Shown here piece after piece: positions 13,277 through 22,060 of a stretch of 64,000 nucleotides of DNA. Made by a program: the position numbers and the translations under genes. Origin of the DNA: an uncultured Oscillibacter sp. (lineage in GTDB: Bacteria > Bacillota > Clostridia > Oscillospirales > Oscillospiraceae); contig CAJKKQ010000005.1 in assembly GCA_905200545.1 (NCBI GenBank), forward strand, positions 1 to 64,000, in the 5' to 3' direction. Below the pieces are notes generated by a model, which worked only from the letters and a program-made list of their open reading frames with translations, made no database searches and was not told the origin of the DNA. Numbering within the stretch: the first letter of the stretch is position 1; every line of letters begins with the position of its first letter.

Positions 13277-14410
13277 ATGATCTATCTGGATCACGCCGCC
13301 ACCACACCGGTGCCCCGGGAAGTGGCGGACGCCATGTATCAGGTGCTCACCGAGCAATTCGGCAACCCCAGCTCCCAATATCCCATGGGCCTGGAGATGA
13401 AGCGCCGGGTGAGTGCCTGGCGCTCCGTCGTCGCCCAGGCGGTTGGCTGCGACGCCAAGTCGCTGTTTTTCACCTCCTGCGGCACAGAGGCGGACAACTG
13501 GGCCATCACCGCCGCCTGTTGGCAGAACCGCCGGGTGGGCCGTCACATCGTCACCACCGCCGTGGAGCACAGCGCCGTCATCGAGTGCTGCCGCTGGCTG
13601 GAACGCCAGGAGTACGAGGTGACCTATGTGGCCCCCGACGCCAATGGTGACATCACGGCGGAGCAGATTCTCTCCGCCGTCCGGCCGGACACGGCGGTGG
13701 TCTCCTGCATGATGGTCAACAATGAGCTGGGCAACGTCTACCCCATCGCCGAAATCGCCGCGGGGCTCTCTGCCCGCAATCCCCAGACGCTGCTGCACAC
13801 CGACGCCGTCCAGGGCTTTTTGAAAATCCCCTTTGCCGCCAAGAGCCTGGGAGCGGACTTCATCACCATCTCCGCCCACAAGATCGGCGGCCCCAAGGGC
13901 ATCGGCGCGCTGTACATCGGTCCCCGGGTGAAAAATCCCAAGCCCCTGCTTCCCGGCGGCGGCCAGGAGTCCGGTCTCCGTGCCGGGACGGAGGCCACCG
14001 CCCAGATCGCAGGCTTTGCCAAGGCCGTGGAGCTGCGGCAGGATAATCTTCCGGAGAAGCTCGCCCACATAGCCGAGATCAAGGCCTACGCGGCGGAGCA
14101 GCTTGCCGCCATCCCGGACCTTCAGATCATCGGCAGCGGCACCGCCCCTCACATTCTGGCGGTATCCCTGGCGGGGTGGCCCAGCCAGAACATCGTCAAC
14201 GACCTGGGCAGCCAGGGCATCTGCATCTCCGCCGGCTCCGCCTGCCATCAGGGCAAACCCAGCCATGTAGTGGCCGCCCTGCACCTGCCCAAGCGCACTG
14301 CCGGGGGCGTCATCCGCCTGAGCTTCGGCCCTGAGACCACCAAGGCTGACATCGATGCCTGCGCCCAGGCCCTGCGCAGCCACCACGACACCAAATTTCC
14401 CATGCTTTAA
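13277..14410 (+). CDS. Cysteine desulfurase family protein (NifS/IscS-like)
   Basis: 377 aa PLP enzyme that would take sulfur from cysteine for Fe-S cluster or thionucleoside synthesis. PLP lysine is in SAHKIGGPKG (K202). The active-site Cys lies in ISAGSACHQG (C323), with the short-loop class I arrangement. AGGAG precedes the ATG. First gene of a plus-strand group with a MATE exporter, methyltransferase and hydrolase, and divergent from mtaB. A second, different desulfurase lies at 58720 next to nifU, so this copy probably serves another acceptor. Which acceptor is unknown. Confidence 0.88.
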   Translation: MIYLDHAATTPVPREVADAMYQVLTEQFGNPSSQYPMGLEMKRRVSAWRSVVAQAVGCDAKSLFFTSCGTEADNWAITAACWQNRRVGRHIVTTAVEHSAVIECCRWLERQEYEVTYVAPDANGDITAEQILSAVRPDTAVVSCMMVNNELGNVYPIAEIAAGLSARNPQTLLHTDAVQGFLKIPFAAKSLGADFITISAHKIGGPKGIGALYIGPRVKNPKPLLPGGGQESGLRAGTEATAQIAGFAKAVELRQDNLPEKLAHIAEIKAYAAEQLAAIPDLQIIGSGTAPHILAVSLAGWPSQNIVNDLGSQGICISAGSACHQGKPSHVVAALHLPKRTAGGVIRLSFGPETTKADIDACAQALRSHHDTKFPML

Positions 14411-14448
14411 AGCCGGACGGCCCCGTCCGGCGGAAAGGATTCTTTACC

Positions 14449-15834
14449 ATGAAATACCTGCGCCGTGAACCGGGCTTCTACCGCCGGTTATTTCTCCTGG
14501 CCCTTCCGCTGATCCTGCAAAACCTCATCACCACCTCCCTGGGCTTTGTGGACACCTTCATGGTGGGCCTTCTGGGCAGTGACCAGCTCTCCGCCGTCAC
14601 CGCTGCCAACGCCCCCATTTTCCTGATCCAGGTCATCATCTTCGGCCTCATGAGCGGACTTACCATCCTGGTAAGCCAGTATTGGGGCAAACAGGACATT
14701 GCCTCCATCAACCGCTGCATGGGCTTTGCCATGTACGCAGGACTGGCCATTTCCATCCTGATGGCGGCGGTGCTGTTCTTCTTCCCCTCCCAGGTACTCT
14801 CCCTGGTGACGGACAACCGCACCCTCATCGAGATGGGTGAGCCGTATCTGAAAATCGTAGGCATCTCCTACATCTTCAACTCCGTCAGCAGCGTGTATGT
14901 GAGCATGCAGCGCAGCGCGGAAAATCCCTCCCTGGGCATGAAGGTCTTTGCGGCTTCCATGCTGCTCAACACCTTTTTGAACTACTGCCTGATCTTCGGC
15001 AACTTCGGTGCCCCCAACATGGGCATCACCGGCGCCGCCATCGCCACCCTCACCTCCCGGATCGTGGAATTTCTGCTGGTGCTCCTCTATGCCCTGTTCA
15101 GCCGCCGGGTACCCCTGATGCCCGCCCTGTTGTTCCGCCCCGGCAAGGCCACCGCCCGAAGCTTTGCCAAGTACGCCACTCCCGTGCTCTTCAACGAAAC
15201 TATGTGGGGTCTGGGCACCACGGTGATGACTTCCATCCTGGGCCATATGGCCGACAGCGCCGACATGCTGGCGGCTTACACCATCATGGGCAACATCGAC
15301 AAGTTCACCACCGTCTCCTGCTTCGGCCTGGCGGGCGCCACCGCCGTGATCCTGGGCAAATCCATTGGTGAGGGAACCGACAAGGACAAGGTGTACGACC
15401 TGAGCTGGTGCTTGCTGATCGTCTCCTTTTTGCTGGGACTGTGCCTGGCCGTGGTGCTGGCCTTTGCCCTGCCCTTCCTGTTCATCCCCTACCTCTATCC
15501 CCTCTTCGGCCTTTCGGAACTGGCCACCCGGGCGGCGGCCACGCTGTGCGTGGTGTATCTCATCCTGCTGCCCCTGAAATCCTTTGATATCTCCAACATC
15601 ACCGGTGTTCTGCGCTCCGGCGGAGATGTGCGGATGGCCACCATCATCGACCTGTGCCCCCTGTGGCTGGTGGCGGTGCCTCTGGCGGCTCTGACAGCCC
15701 TGGTGCTGGACGCCCCCCTGCCTCTGATCTGCCTGGGCATCTACTCGGAAAACATCTGCAAGATGCCTCTGGGCGTCATCCGGCTGCGCAGCCGCAAGTG
15801 GATCAATGACGTCACAAAGGGGGCTTGCGCATGA
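14449..15834 (+). CDS. MATE family efflux transporter
   Basis: 461 aa, about 12 membrane spans in two homologous halves; multidrug/toxin extrusion family, cation-coupled. Characteristic opening LALPLILQNLITTSLGFVDT followed by VGLLGSDQLSAV. Begins 38 bases after the desulfurase gene with an AAAGGA site, and its stop overlaps the next start (ATGA). Substrate cannot be predicted. Confidence 0.9.
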   Translation: MKYLRREPGFYRRLFLLALPLILQNLITTSLGFVDTFMVGLLGSDQLSAVTAANAPIFLIQVIIFGLMSGLTILVSQYWGKQDIASINRCMGFAMYAGLAISILMAAVLFFFPSQVLSLVTDNRTLIEMGEPYLKIVGISYIFNSVSSVYVSMQRSAENPSLGMKVFAASMLLNTFLNYCLIFGNFGAPNMGITGAAIATLTSRIVEFLLVLLYALFSRRVPLMPALLFRPGKATARSFAKYATPVLFNETMWGLGTTVMTSILGHMADSADMLAAYTIMGNIDKFTTVSCFGLAGATAVILGKSIGEGTDKDKVYDLSWCLLIVSFLLGLCLAVVLAFALPFLFIPYLYPLFGLSELATRAAATLCVVYLILLPLKSFDISNITGVLRSGGDVRMATIIDLCPLWLVAVPLAALTALVLDAPLPLICLGIYSENICKMPLGVIRLRSRKWINDVTKGACA

Positions 15835-16652
15835 GCCTGTTCCGCTGTCCTGTCTGCGGGGCGCCTCTGGAGCGGGAGAGCGGCGCCTACCGCTGCCCGA
15901 ACCGCCACAGCTATGACCTCGCCCGGGAGGGTTACACCTATCTGCTGCCCCCCAACCAGAAGCACTCCGCCGCCCCAGGCGACGACAAGGAGATGTCCGC
16001 CGCCCGGCGGGCCTTCCTCTCCAAGGACTACTACCGGCCCCTGCGGGACGCCCTGTGTGCCCTGGCAGTGTCCCACACCTCCAATACCCCCTCCATCCTG
16101 GACGCCGGCTGCGGCGAGGGGTACTACACCGCCGGGATCTTCCAGGCCCTCCGGGACGCCGGGAAAGAGCCCAAAATGGCAGGCGCCGACATCTCCAAGT
16201 TCATTCTCCGCGCCGCCGCCAAGCGCTCCCCGGACATCGAGTTCGCCGTGGCCTCCTCCTACCATCTGCCCCTGGCGGACGGCGCCGTGGAGCTGCTGCT
16301 GGACTGCTTTTCTCCCCTGGCGTTGGAGGAATTTCGCCGGGTACTCTCTCCGGGTGGCACCTTTTTGTACGTTGTCCCCGCCGCCGACCACCTCTGGCAG
16401 CTCAAGGAGATCCTCTACGACCACCCCTACCCCAACGAGGAAAAGGAGACCCCCTACGAGGGCTTTGCCTATGAGACCATCGTCCCGGTGGACGCCGACA
16501 TCACCCTCCCCTGTGGGGAAGATATCCAAAACCTTTTCCGTATGACCCCGTACTGCTGGAAAACGCCCAAATCCGGCGTAGAACGGCTGGCACAGCTGAC
16601 GGAGCTCACCGTCCGCACCGCTTTCCGCATCCACGTGTTCCGAAAGCTCTGA
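15831..16652 (+). CDS. RlmA-type 23S rRNA (guanine-N1) methyltransferase
   Basis: 273 aa SAM-dependent methyltransferase. N-terminal zinc finger (FRCPVCGAPL ... YRCPNRHSYD) followed by REGYTYLLPP, which is the RlmA layout, then the SAM-binding LDAGCGEGYYT (about residues 91-101). Related enzymes methylate G745 or G748 in helix 35 of 23S rRNA, the latter linked to tylosin resistance in producers. I take the ATG that overlaps the MATE stop (ATGA) rather than the TTG two codons earlier. Exact target base not determinable. Confidence 0.87.
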   Translation: MSLFRCPVCGAPLERESGAYRCPNRHSYDLAREGYTYLLPPNQKHSAAPGDDKEMSAARRAFLSKDYYRPLRDALCALAVSHTSNTPSILDAGCGEGYYTAGIFQALRDAGKEPKMAGADISKFILRAAAKRSPDIEFAVASSYHLPLADGAVELLLDCFSPLALEEFRRVLSPGGTFLYVVPAADHLWQLKEILYDHPYPNEEKETPYEGFAYETIVPVDADITLPCGEDIQNLFRMTPYCWKTPKSGVERLAQLTELTVRTAFRIHVFRKL

Positions 16653-16678
16653 CTCACTACACGTCAAGGAGGTCCATG

Positions 16679-17380
16679 ATGAAACCCAATCCCACCCGTT
16701 CCGCCCTTTTGGTCATCGACATGGAAAACGGCTTTGTGGAGCCGGAGGGCGGCCACTGCATCCGCTTTGCAAAATCCACGGTTCCCGCCTGCTGCCGGGC
16801 GGTGGAGCTGGCCCGGGAAAAAGGTATCCCCGTCTTTTTCGTCAAGCGCATCTACCGTGCCGACGGCAGTGACGTGGAGCTGACCCGCTACGCCGGCTGG
16901 AAAGCGGGCGGCCGGGCCTGCGCCCCCGCCTCCCGGGGGGCCAACAGCGCCCAGGCACCGGAGGGCCTAAAGCCCCAGCCCGGGGACTACACCATCATCA
17001 AGCCCCGGTGGAGCGCCTTTTTCCAGACGGAGCTGGACCTGATCCTCCGCCGCCTGGGGGTACGCACGGTGATCCTCACCGGCACCACCACCCCCAACTG
17101 CGTGCGCACCACCTGCTACGACGCCATCGCCCTGGAATACAACACCGTGGTGCTGACGGACTGCTGCTCCTCCCAGACGGAGGAGATCCAGCGGGTGAAT
17201 CTGGAGGATATGGGCCGGGCAGGCGCCATTCTCATGGACAGCGCCGCCTTTGCCGGGTACGGCCCGGACACCGTGCCGGATACCTCCGCCGCCATCCGGG
17301 CAGAGATGGAGCACTGCGATCTGGTGCCGGAGCCCTTTGAACCGACGGAGAATGGCTCCGCCTGGACCGACCAGTGGTAA
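16679..17380 (+). CDS. Isochorismatase-like cysteine hydrolase
   Basis: 233 aa. Catalytic triad visible: Asp in LVIDMENGF (D14), Lys in TIIKPRWSAF (K108) and Cys in TTTPNCVRTT (C141). The family covers nicotinamidase, ureidoacrylate hydrolase and others; substrate unknown. Two adjacent ATGs are possible. The second has the better 6-base spacing from GGAGG, the first (16676) only 3. Last gene of the group, followed by a strong terminator. Confidence 0.87.
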   Translation: MKPNPTRSALLVIDMENGFVEPEGGHCIRFAKSTVPACCRAVELAREKGIPVFFVKRIYRADGSDVELTRYAGWKAGGRACAPASRGANSAQAPEGLKPQPGDYTIIKPRWSAFFQTELDLILRRLGVRTVILTGTTTPNCVRTTCYDAIALEYNTVVLTDCCSSQTEEIQRVNLEDMGRAGAILMDSAAFAGYGPDTVPDTSAAIRAEMEHCDLVPEPFEPTENGSAWTDQW

Positions 17381-17384
17381 ATAC

Positions 17385-17422
17385 AAAAAGACTCCAGCGG
17401 AACATTCCGCCGGAGTCTTTTT
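17385..17422. terminator. Bidirectional terminator between convergent genes
   Basis: Stem AAAAAGACTCC ... GGAGTCTTTTT with a second internal pairing; T-run on both strands. Serves the hydrolase gene (+) and the HD gene (-). Confidence 0.88.
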
Positions 17423-17434
17423 ATCTGTTTTTCT

Positions 17435-18019
17435 TTACAGGGCGGCCATCTGCTGCGCCACGCTCTCCTCGCAGGACTTCATGGCCTGGAGGGTCTTGTC
17501 CAGCAAGGTGTCCAGCTCCCAGCCCAGGCGCTCGGCGCCCTCCCGGATCACATCCCGGGAGCAGCCGGCGGCAAACTTCTTGTCCTTGAACTTCTTTTTC
17601 AGGGAGCTCAGCTCCATGTCCTGGCAGCTCTTGCTGGGACGCATCAGCGCCGCGGACCACACCAGGCCTGTCAGCTCATCGGCGGCAAAGAGCACCTTCT
17701 CCATCTCCTCCGTGGGCTCCACGTCGGAGCAAAGGCCATAGCCGTGGCTGCACACCGCATGGACGAATTCCTCGCTGCACCCGATCTCCGAGAGGAGTTC
17801 CGGGGCCTTTTTGCAGTGCTCCTCCGGCCACTTCTCAAAGTCCACGTCGTGGAGGAGGCCCACCGTGGCCCAGAAGTCGGCGTCCTCGCCGTATCCCAGT
17901 TCCTGGGCATACCAGCGCATGACGCCCTCCACTGTCAGGGCGTGCTGGACGTGGAAGCGCTCGCCGTTATATTTGCGCAGCAGCGCCATGGCCGCCGCCC
18001 GGTCCGGACATGTTTTCAT
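17435..18019 (-). CDS. HD-domain (HDIG-type) hydrolase
   Basis: 194 aa. HD-superfamily residues: FHVQHALTVEGVMRW (His), GLLHDVDFEKWPE (HD), VHAVCSHGYGL and LFAADELTGL (last Asp). Substrate unknown; relatives are predicted phosphohydrolases. Start MKTCPDRAAAM has GGAGC upstream and its own housekeeping promoter at 18059. The helical C-terminus includes a basic run (LKKKFKDKKF). Confidence 0.82.
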   Translation of the reverse strand: MKTCPDRAAAMALLRKYNGERFHVQHALTVEGVMRWYAQELGYGEDADFWATVGLLHDVDFEKWPEEHCKKAPELLSEIGCSEEFVHAVCSHGYGLCSDVEPTEEMEKVLFAADELTGLVWSAALMRPSKSCQDMELSSLKKKFKDKKFAAGCSRDVIREGAERLGWELDTLLDKTLQAMKSCEESVAQQMAAL

Positions 18020-18058
18020 GGAAATCCGCTCCTTTTGTGTCAGAATCAAATTGGTTTC

Positions 18059-18087
18059 AGTATAGGCGTCTTTCCCGGCTTTTGCAA
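18059..18087 (-). promoter_or_regulatory. SigA-type promoter of the HD gene
   Basis: Minus strand: TTGCAA, 17 bases, TATACT, in the 77-base gap after the DUF2461 gene. Leader about 33 nt. Confidence 0.75.
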
Positions 18088-18096
18088 GCCCCGGCG

Positions 18097-18777
18097 TCAC
18101 ACCTCCCGGGGGTCCGGATCGCCGTCCAGGGTAACAAAGTAGTCATACCAGGGCAGGAGATACTCGTATCCCGCCTTCAGCCGCTCCACGATCTCCCGGC
18201 CAAAGAGCTCCTCCGTCAGTTTTTCGCCGTGGTCCACCACAAAGGATTTGGCCTGATACCAGGGCTCCACCAGCTTGGAGGGAGCAGCAGCCCGGGGCTT
18301 TTTGTAGTCCTCCGTCTCCAGGGTGAACTCCTGCTGGCGGGAGAGGGAACGCATCAGCTTTTCCATGGGGGCGGGGTCCCGGGTAATGCGGGCGCGGAGC
18401 TTTGCCATGGTCAAAGGCTTTGGCATGTAGTATCCCATGCCGTAATTCCACCCCTCCGGCCCCAGTTCAAACCAGAAGGTGGGGTGGGCGGTCCACTGCT
18501 CCGAGGGCTGCTCCACGGAGAACCACAGATGATCCTTGTAGGGGCCCCGGCCATGGAGCCGCCGGGCGTCCCGGTAGATGCGGGTCACCTTGCGGATGAG
18601 GCCGTAATCCGGGCGCTTGTCCCGGATGAAGTCGTAGATCTCATCCCCCAGCTCCGTCATGGGGCGGTAGAAATGGGTGAGATACGTCTCCTTATGGGCC
18701 TCAAACCAGGTGCGTTCGTTATTGAAGCGGATCCCCCACATGAAATCCACGGTTTCGTCTGTAAATCCGGTAAACAT
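18097..18777 (-). CDS. DUF2461 (TIGR02453) family protein
   Basis: 226 aa. Conserved family opening FLxxLxxNNxRxWFEAHK is seen as MWGIRFNNERTWFEAHK, then VTRIYRDARR and the aromatic GMGYYMPKP. Widespread, often annotated only by DUF; no activity is established. An extended -10 (TGCTATACT, 18813-18821 on the minus strand) with a weak -35 lies about 36 bases before the ATG, and the HD gene downstream has its own promoter. Confidence 0.85.
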   Translation of the reverse strand: MFTGFTDETVDFMWGIRFNNERTWFEAHKETYLTHFYRPMTELGDEIYDFIRDKRPDYGLIRKVTRIYRDARRLHGRGPYKDHLWFSVEQPSEQWTAHPTFWFELGPEGWNYGMGYYMPKPLTMAKLRARITRDPAPMEKLMRSLSRQQEFTLETEDYKKPRAAAPSKLVEPWYQAKSFVVDHGEKLTEELFGREIVERLKAGYEYLLPWYDYFVTLDGDPDPREV

Positions 18778-18864
18778 GCCGTCCTCCTGCGGAAATTTTC
18801 TTAATCCCGCCTAGTATAGCACATCCGCCGGCGGCATGGAAGCGGAAAATCCTCCAAAACTCAC

Positions 18865-18899
18865 AAAACATCCCCAGCTTTCCAGCCGGGGATGTTTTT
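18865..18899. terminator. Terminator after the ferritin-like gene
   Basis: Stem AAAACATCCCC / GGGGATGTTTTT with an internal loop, 14 bases past the stop of the gene at 18913 on the minus strand. Confidence 0.8.
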
Positions 18900-18912
18900 C
18901 TGCGGGACTGTC

Positions 18913-19545
18913 TCAGCAGCTGCTTCTGCCGGAGAGGGAGCGCTCCAGCATCCCCATCAGCATCTCCGCGTGGCGGTACTCGTCGGCGCTGAGCTGGCCC
19001 AGGAGCTCTCCCAGGCAGGGATCCGTGGTGCCATCCTGGGCCCGGGCGTAGTTGAAGCCGCCGCAGGCCTCGGCGTGGTAGCGCTCCCGCAGGGCGGCGC
19101 ACCACTGCCCCACGCAGATCCGCTCACAGCTGACGGCAGGCCGGTAGCAGCTGCCGGTAATGAGATAGTTCACCGCCATCAGCCGCCGGGCGTGGCAGGC
19201 CTCCTCCGTGGCAATCTGGCGCAGATGCTGCCGGGCCCAGGACGGCGCCTGCCGGGCAAAGGCCTGGTAGTACCGGCAGTCCGCCAGTTCCTCTTCGATA
19301 AAGCCCTGGATCACTCTCAGCATCTCCATGGCGGCACTGCCCATGCAGCAGGGATCCATCTGGGCGCCGGGGAGCTGTTCCTCCGCTGCCGGGGCGGGCA
19401 TGGGGGCGGCGTTTTCCGCCGGAGTGGGCTGGCCTGGCAGGTCTGCCATATCCGGATAGGGTTCCATGTCCGGCGCCACCCGCCGCCACACCCGGTCATA
19501 CTGCCGGTAATCGTAGGTACCGGGGCTATGTAAGTCTCGTTCCAT
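18913..19545 (-). CDS. Ferritin-like domain protein, possible spore-associated
   Basis: 210 aa. After a Pro/Ala-rich N-terminal 65 residues come helices carrying two metal-binding sets. The first is EEELADCRYYQAFA with EEACHARR, the second ERYHAEACGGF with DEYRHAEML. This is a four-helix diiron layout like rubrerythrin or ferritin. It lacks a rubredoxin CxxC tail. Start MERDLHSPGTY has AGGAGGG upstream. The only promoter-like element I see is SigK-like (19575), so I infer expression in the mother cell late in sporulation, perhaps as a coat-associated metal or peroxide scavenger. The link to spores is inference. Confidence 0.75.
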   Translation of the reverse strand: MERDLHSPGTYDYRQYDRVWRRVAPDMEPYPDMADLPGQPTPAENAAPMPAPAAEEQLPGAQMDPCCMGSAAMEMLRVIQGFIEEELADCRYYQAFARQAPSWARQHLRQIATEEACHARRLMAVNYLITGSCYRPAVSCERICVGQWCAALRERYHAEACGGFNYARAQDGTTDPCLGELLGQLSADEYRHAEMLMGMLERSLSGRSSC

Positions 19546-19574
19546 ACTGAGATTCCCTCCTTTTCCGTTCACTT

Positions 19575-19602
19575 CAGGATATGCGCCGGGTCAAAAAAGC
19601 GT
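19575..19602 (-). promoter_or_regulatory. SigK-like promoter of the ferritin-like gene
   Basis: Minus strand: AC, 17 bases, CATATCCTG. Same form, spacing and distance to ATG (30 bases) as the site at 7975. The last base departs from CATANNNTA in the same way (G for A). Confidence 0.5.
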
Positions 19603-19684
19603 ACCTGTTGCAAATACAACTGGTATATTCCGGACGTCCCCGGTAAAATATAGGAGAAAAGGCCGGAAAAGCGGCGTCGCCTCG

Positions 19685-19713
19685 TTGCTTTTTCGTGCTT
19701 ATTCTGATAATAT
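19685..19713 (+). promoter_or_regulatory. SigA-type promoter of sufCB
   Basis: TTGCTT, 17 bases, TAATAT. Leader about 40 nt to the sufC ATG. The AT-rich flank contrasts with the surrounding GC-rich DNA. Confidence 0.7.
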
Positions 19714-19760
19714 AAGAAGACTGTGAGCATTTTTGCCAAAAAGGAGGTTCCTTCTTCAAC

Positions 19761-20501
19761 ATGCTGGAACTCAAACATATCAGCTACGCCGTCCAGGAGG
19801 GAGACGGCCAGCTGGGCATTCTCAACGATATCTCCCTGACCATCCACGAGAACAAGCTGGTGGTATTCACCGGCCCCAACGGCGGCGGCAAGACCACCCT
19901 GGCCAAGATCATCATGGGCCTGGTGAAGCCCACCTCCGGCCAGATCATCTGGAACGGGCAGGACATCACGGACTTGGGCATCACCGAGCGGGCGCGCCTT
20001 GGCATCAGCTACGGTTTCCAGCAGCCCCCCCGCTTCAAGGGGCTGACGGTACGCAACCTGCTGACTCTGGCCTCCGGAGACCAGCACCTGTCCAAGGACA
20101 AGTGCTGCCAGCTTCTCACCAAGGTGGGCCTGTGCGCCAACGACTATCTGGACCGGGAAGTGGACGTGTCCCTCTCCGGCGGCGAGGTCAAGCGCATTGA
20201 GATCGCCACCATCCTGGCCCGCAACAGCCAGCTGATGATCTTCGACGAGCCGGAGGCTGGCATCGACCTGTGGAGCTTCGCCCGGCTGACGGAGACCTTT
20301 GAGCAGATCCACGCCGCCGGCGGCGCTACCATGATCATCATCTCCCACCAGGAGCGCATCATCTCCCTGGCGGACGAGGTCATCGTGGTGGGCGACGGCG
20401 CCATCCGCCATCGCGGCAGCGCGCAGGAGATCCTGCCCCAGATTCTGGCGGACACCCTGGGCAGCTGCCCGGTACTCACCAACGGAGGTGAAACGAAATG
20501 A
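19761..20501 (+). CDS. sufC: SufC-type Fe-S assembly ATPase
   Basis: 246 aa ABC-class ATPase that drives the SufB scaffold. Walker A GPNGGGKTT (residues 38-46), Q-loop FQQPP (87-91), signature LSGGE (139-143), Walker B LMIFDEPEAGID (159-170), where SufC proteins have DEPxxGxD. The GGAGG box is 13 bases before the ATG, longer than usual. The stop overlaps the sufB start. Only two suf genes are present: no sufD, sufS or sufU, matching the reduced SUF-like minimal type known in many anaerobes. Confidence 0.92.
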   Translation: MLELKHISYAVQEGDGQLGILNDISLTIHENKLVVFTGPNGGGKTTLAKIIMGLVKPTSGQIIWNGQDITDLGITERARLGISYGFQQPPRFKGLTVRNLLTLASGDQHLSKDKCCQLLTKVGLCANDYLDREVDVSLSGGEVKRIEIATILARNSQLMIFDEPEAGIDLWSFARLTETFEQIHAAGGATMIIISHQERIISLADEVIVVGDGAIRHRGSAQEILPQILADTLGSCPVLTNGGETK

Positions 20502-21424
20502 TGGACAACCAGATCGATCAGGAGCTTCTGGAAAAGATCGCGGACATGCTGGGCAAGCCAGTGGGCGCCTTCAACATCCGCAAGGACTGCGGCTGTGACG
20601 GCCGTCAGAGCACCGAGCACATCAAGATCGACAACCGGACTGACGGCAAGAGCGGCATTGATATCCGCATCCTGGACGGCACGGTGGGCGAGACCTGCCA
20701 CATTCCCGTCATCATCACCAAGCCCGGCATCCAGGAGACGGTGTACAACGACTTCTACATTGGGGAAAACTGCGACGTGGAGATCGTGGCCGGCTGCGGC
20801 ATCCACAACTGCGGCGACCAGGAGTCCCGCCATGACGGCGTCCACACCTTCCATGTGGGCAAGAACTCCCGGGTGCACTACACGGAAAAGCACTACGGCG
20901 AGGGCGACGGCAAGGGCGGCAAGATCATGAACCCCCAGACTGTGGTGTACCTGGACGAGGGTGCCACCATTCAGATGGATACCACCCAGATCCGGGGTGT
21001 GGACTCCACCAAGCGCTACACCAAGATCGTCTGCGGCAAGGGCGCCGAGGCCGTGGTCACCGAACGGCTGCTGACCCACGGGGAGCAGATCGCCGAAAGC
21101 GACATGGAGATCGTGCTGGACGGCGAGGACGCCAAGGGCCGGGTCATCTCCCGCTCCGTGGCGCAGGACACCTCCTCCCAGGTGTTCTATCCCCGGATGG
21201 TGGGCAACGCCAAGTGCTTCGGCCACGTGCAGTGCGACTCCATCATCATGGGCTCTGCCAAGATCCGCTCCATCCCGGAGATCACCGCCAACTGCACCGA
21301 GGCCCAGCTGATCCACGAGGCGGCCATCGGCAAGATCGCCGGTGACCAGCTTTTGAAGCTGGAGACCCTGGGCCTGACCGAGGAGGAGGCCGAGGACTGC
21401 ATCCTCAAGGGCTTCCTGGCCTGA
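20498..21424 (+). CDS. sufB: SufB/SufD-family Fe-S scaffold (short form)
   Basis: 308 aa, against about 420-480 for full SufB. Cys-rich near the N-terminus (KDCGCDGR, GCGIHNCGD), then the beta-helix core typical of SufB/SufD, ending with helical LIHEAAIGKIAGDQLLKLETLGLTEEEAE-like segments shared by the family. It partners the SufC ATPase encoded just upstream (ATGA overlap; ATG 20498 or 20501). The small size and lack of a SufD partner imply a homodimeric SufB2C2-type minimal system. Followed by a terminator. Confidence 0.9.
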   Translation: MMDNQIDQELLEKIADMLGKPVGAFNIRKDCGCDGRQSTEHIKIDNRTDGKSGIDIRILDGTVGETCHIPVIITKPGIQETVYNDFYIGENCDVEIVAGCGIHNCGDQESRHDGVHTFHVGKNSRVHYTEKHYGEGDGKGGKIMNPQTVVYLDEGATIQMDTTQIRGVDSTKRYTKIVCGKGAEAVVTERLLTHGEQIAESDMEIVLDGEDAKGRVISRSVAQDTSSQVFYPRMVGNAKCFGHVQCDSIIMGSAKIRSIPEITANCTEAQLIHEAAIGKIAGDQLLKLETLGLTEEEAEDCILKGFLA

Positions 21425-21444
21425 GATTTTTCCACAATTCATCC

Positions 21445-21477
21445 AAAGCCCCGGAACGGTTTCGTTCCGGGGTTTTC
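21445..21477 (+). terminator. Terminator of sufCB
   Basis: Stem AAGCCCCGGAACG / CGTTCCGGGGTTTT with a short loop, 20 bases after the sufB stop. Confidence 0.85.
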
Positions 21478-21487
21478 CTGTTTGCCC

Positions 21488-21516
21488 TTGCCCCCGGCGG
21501 GAAAGCGTGCTATCAT
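21488..21516 (+). promoter_or_regulatory. SigA-type promoter abutting the YgjP-like start
   Basis: TTGCCC, 17 bases, TATCAT. The expected transcription start (about 21523) falls at the ATG 21524, suggesting a leaderless mRNA. Confidence 0.5.
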
Positions 21517-21523
21517 GGCGGCT

Positions 21524-22060
21524 ATGGAACCATATGAACTCATCCGCTCCCGCCGGAAAACGCTGGCGCTGGAGATTACCCGGGACTGCCGGGTGGTAGT
21601 GCGGGCCCCCCTGCGGGCGTCCCGCAGCCAAATCGATATCTTTGTCCGCGCCCATGCGGACTGGATCGCCAAACACCTGGAGGCCCAGCGCCGCCGGGCG
21701 CAGCTGGCACCTCCCGCCCCCTCCCCGGAGGAGCTGGCGGAGTTGAAAAGGCGGGCCCGGGCGGTGTTGGAACCCCGGGTGGCCTACTGGAGCGGCGTCA
21801 CGGGCCTGGTACCCACCGGGATGCGGATTACCGCCGCCCGCACCCGCTACGGCAGCTGCAGCGGAAAAAACAGCCTCTCCTTCTCCTGTTTTCTGGCCAA
21901 CTACCCGCCCCAGGCCATCGACCTGGTAGTGGTCCATGAGCTGTGCCACATCCGGGTGAAGAACCACGGCCCCGACTTCTACGCCCTGCTGGAGCAATAC
22001 CTGCCGGATTACCGGGAACGCAAGCAGCTGCTGCGCCGTCCCAACATGCCGGAACCTTAA
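21524..22060 (+). CDS. YgjP/SprT-like metallopeptidase domain protein (DUF45)
   Basis: 178 aa. Zinc motif HELCH (138-142) with a third ligand H148 in KNHGPDFY; also RYGSCS and LSFSCFLANYP, standard for the YgjP-like family, which is often linked to restriction or SprT-like proteins but of unknown substrate. No ribosome site is seen. Upstream in-frame ATG 21515 overlaps the -10 box, so I prefer 21524 as a leaderless start. Convergent with the transporter at 22118. Confidence 0.85.
   Translation: MEPYELIRSRRKTLALEITRDCRVVVRAPLRASRSQIDIFVRAHADWIAKHLEAQRRRAQLAPPAPSPEELAELKRRARAVLEPRVAYWSGVTGLVPTGMRITAARTRYGSCSGKNSLSFSCFLANYPPQAIDLVVVHELCHIRVKNHGPDFYALLEQYLPDYRERKQLLRRPNMPEP

Noticed and set aside
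12716..14386. Long minus-strand frame spanning mtaB, the gap and the desulfurase gene
   Set aside because: It crosses two well-supported genes and an intergenic promoter and has no recognisable protein features.
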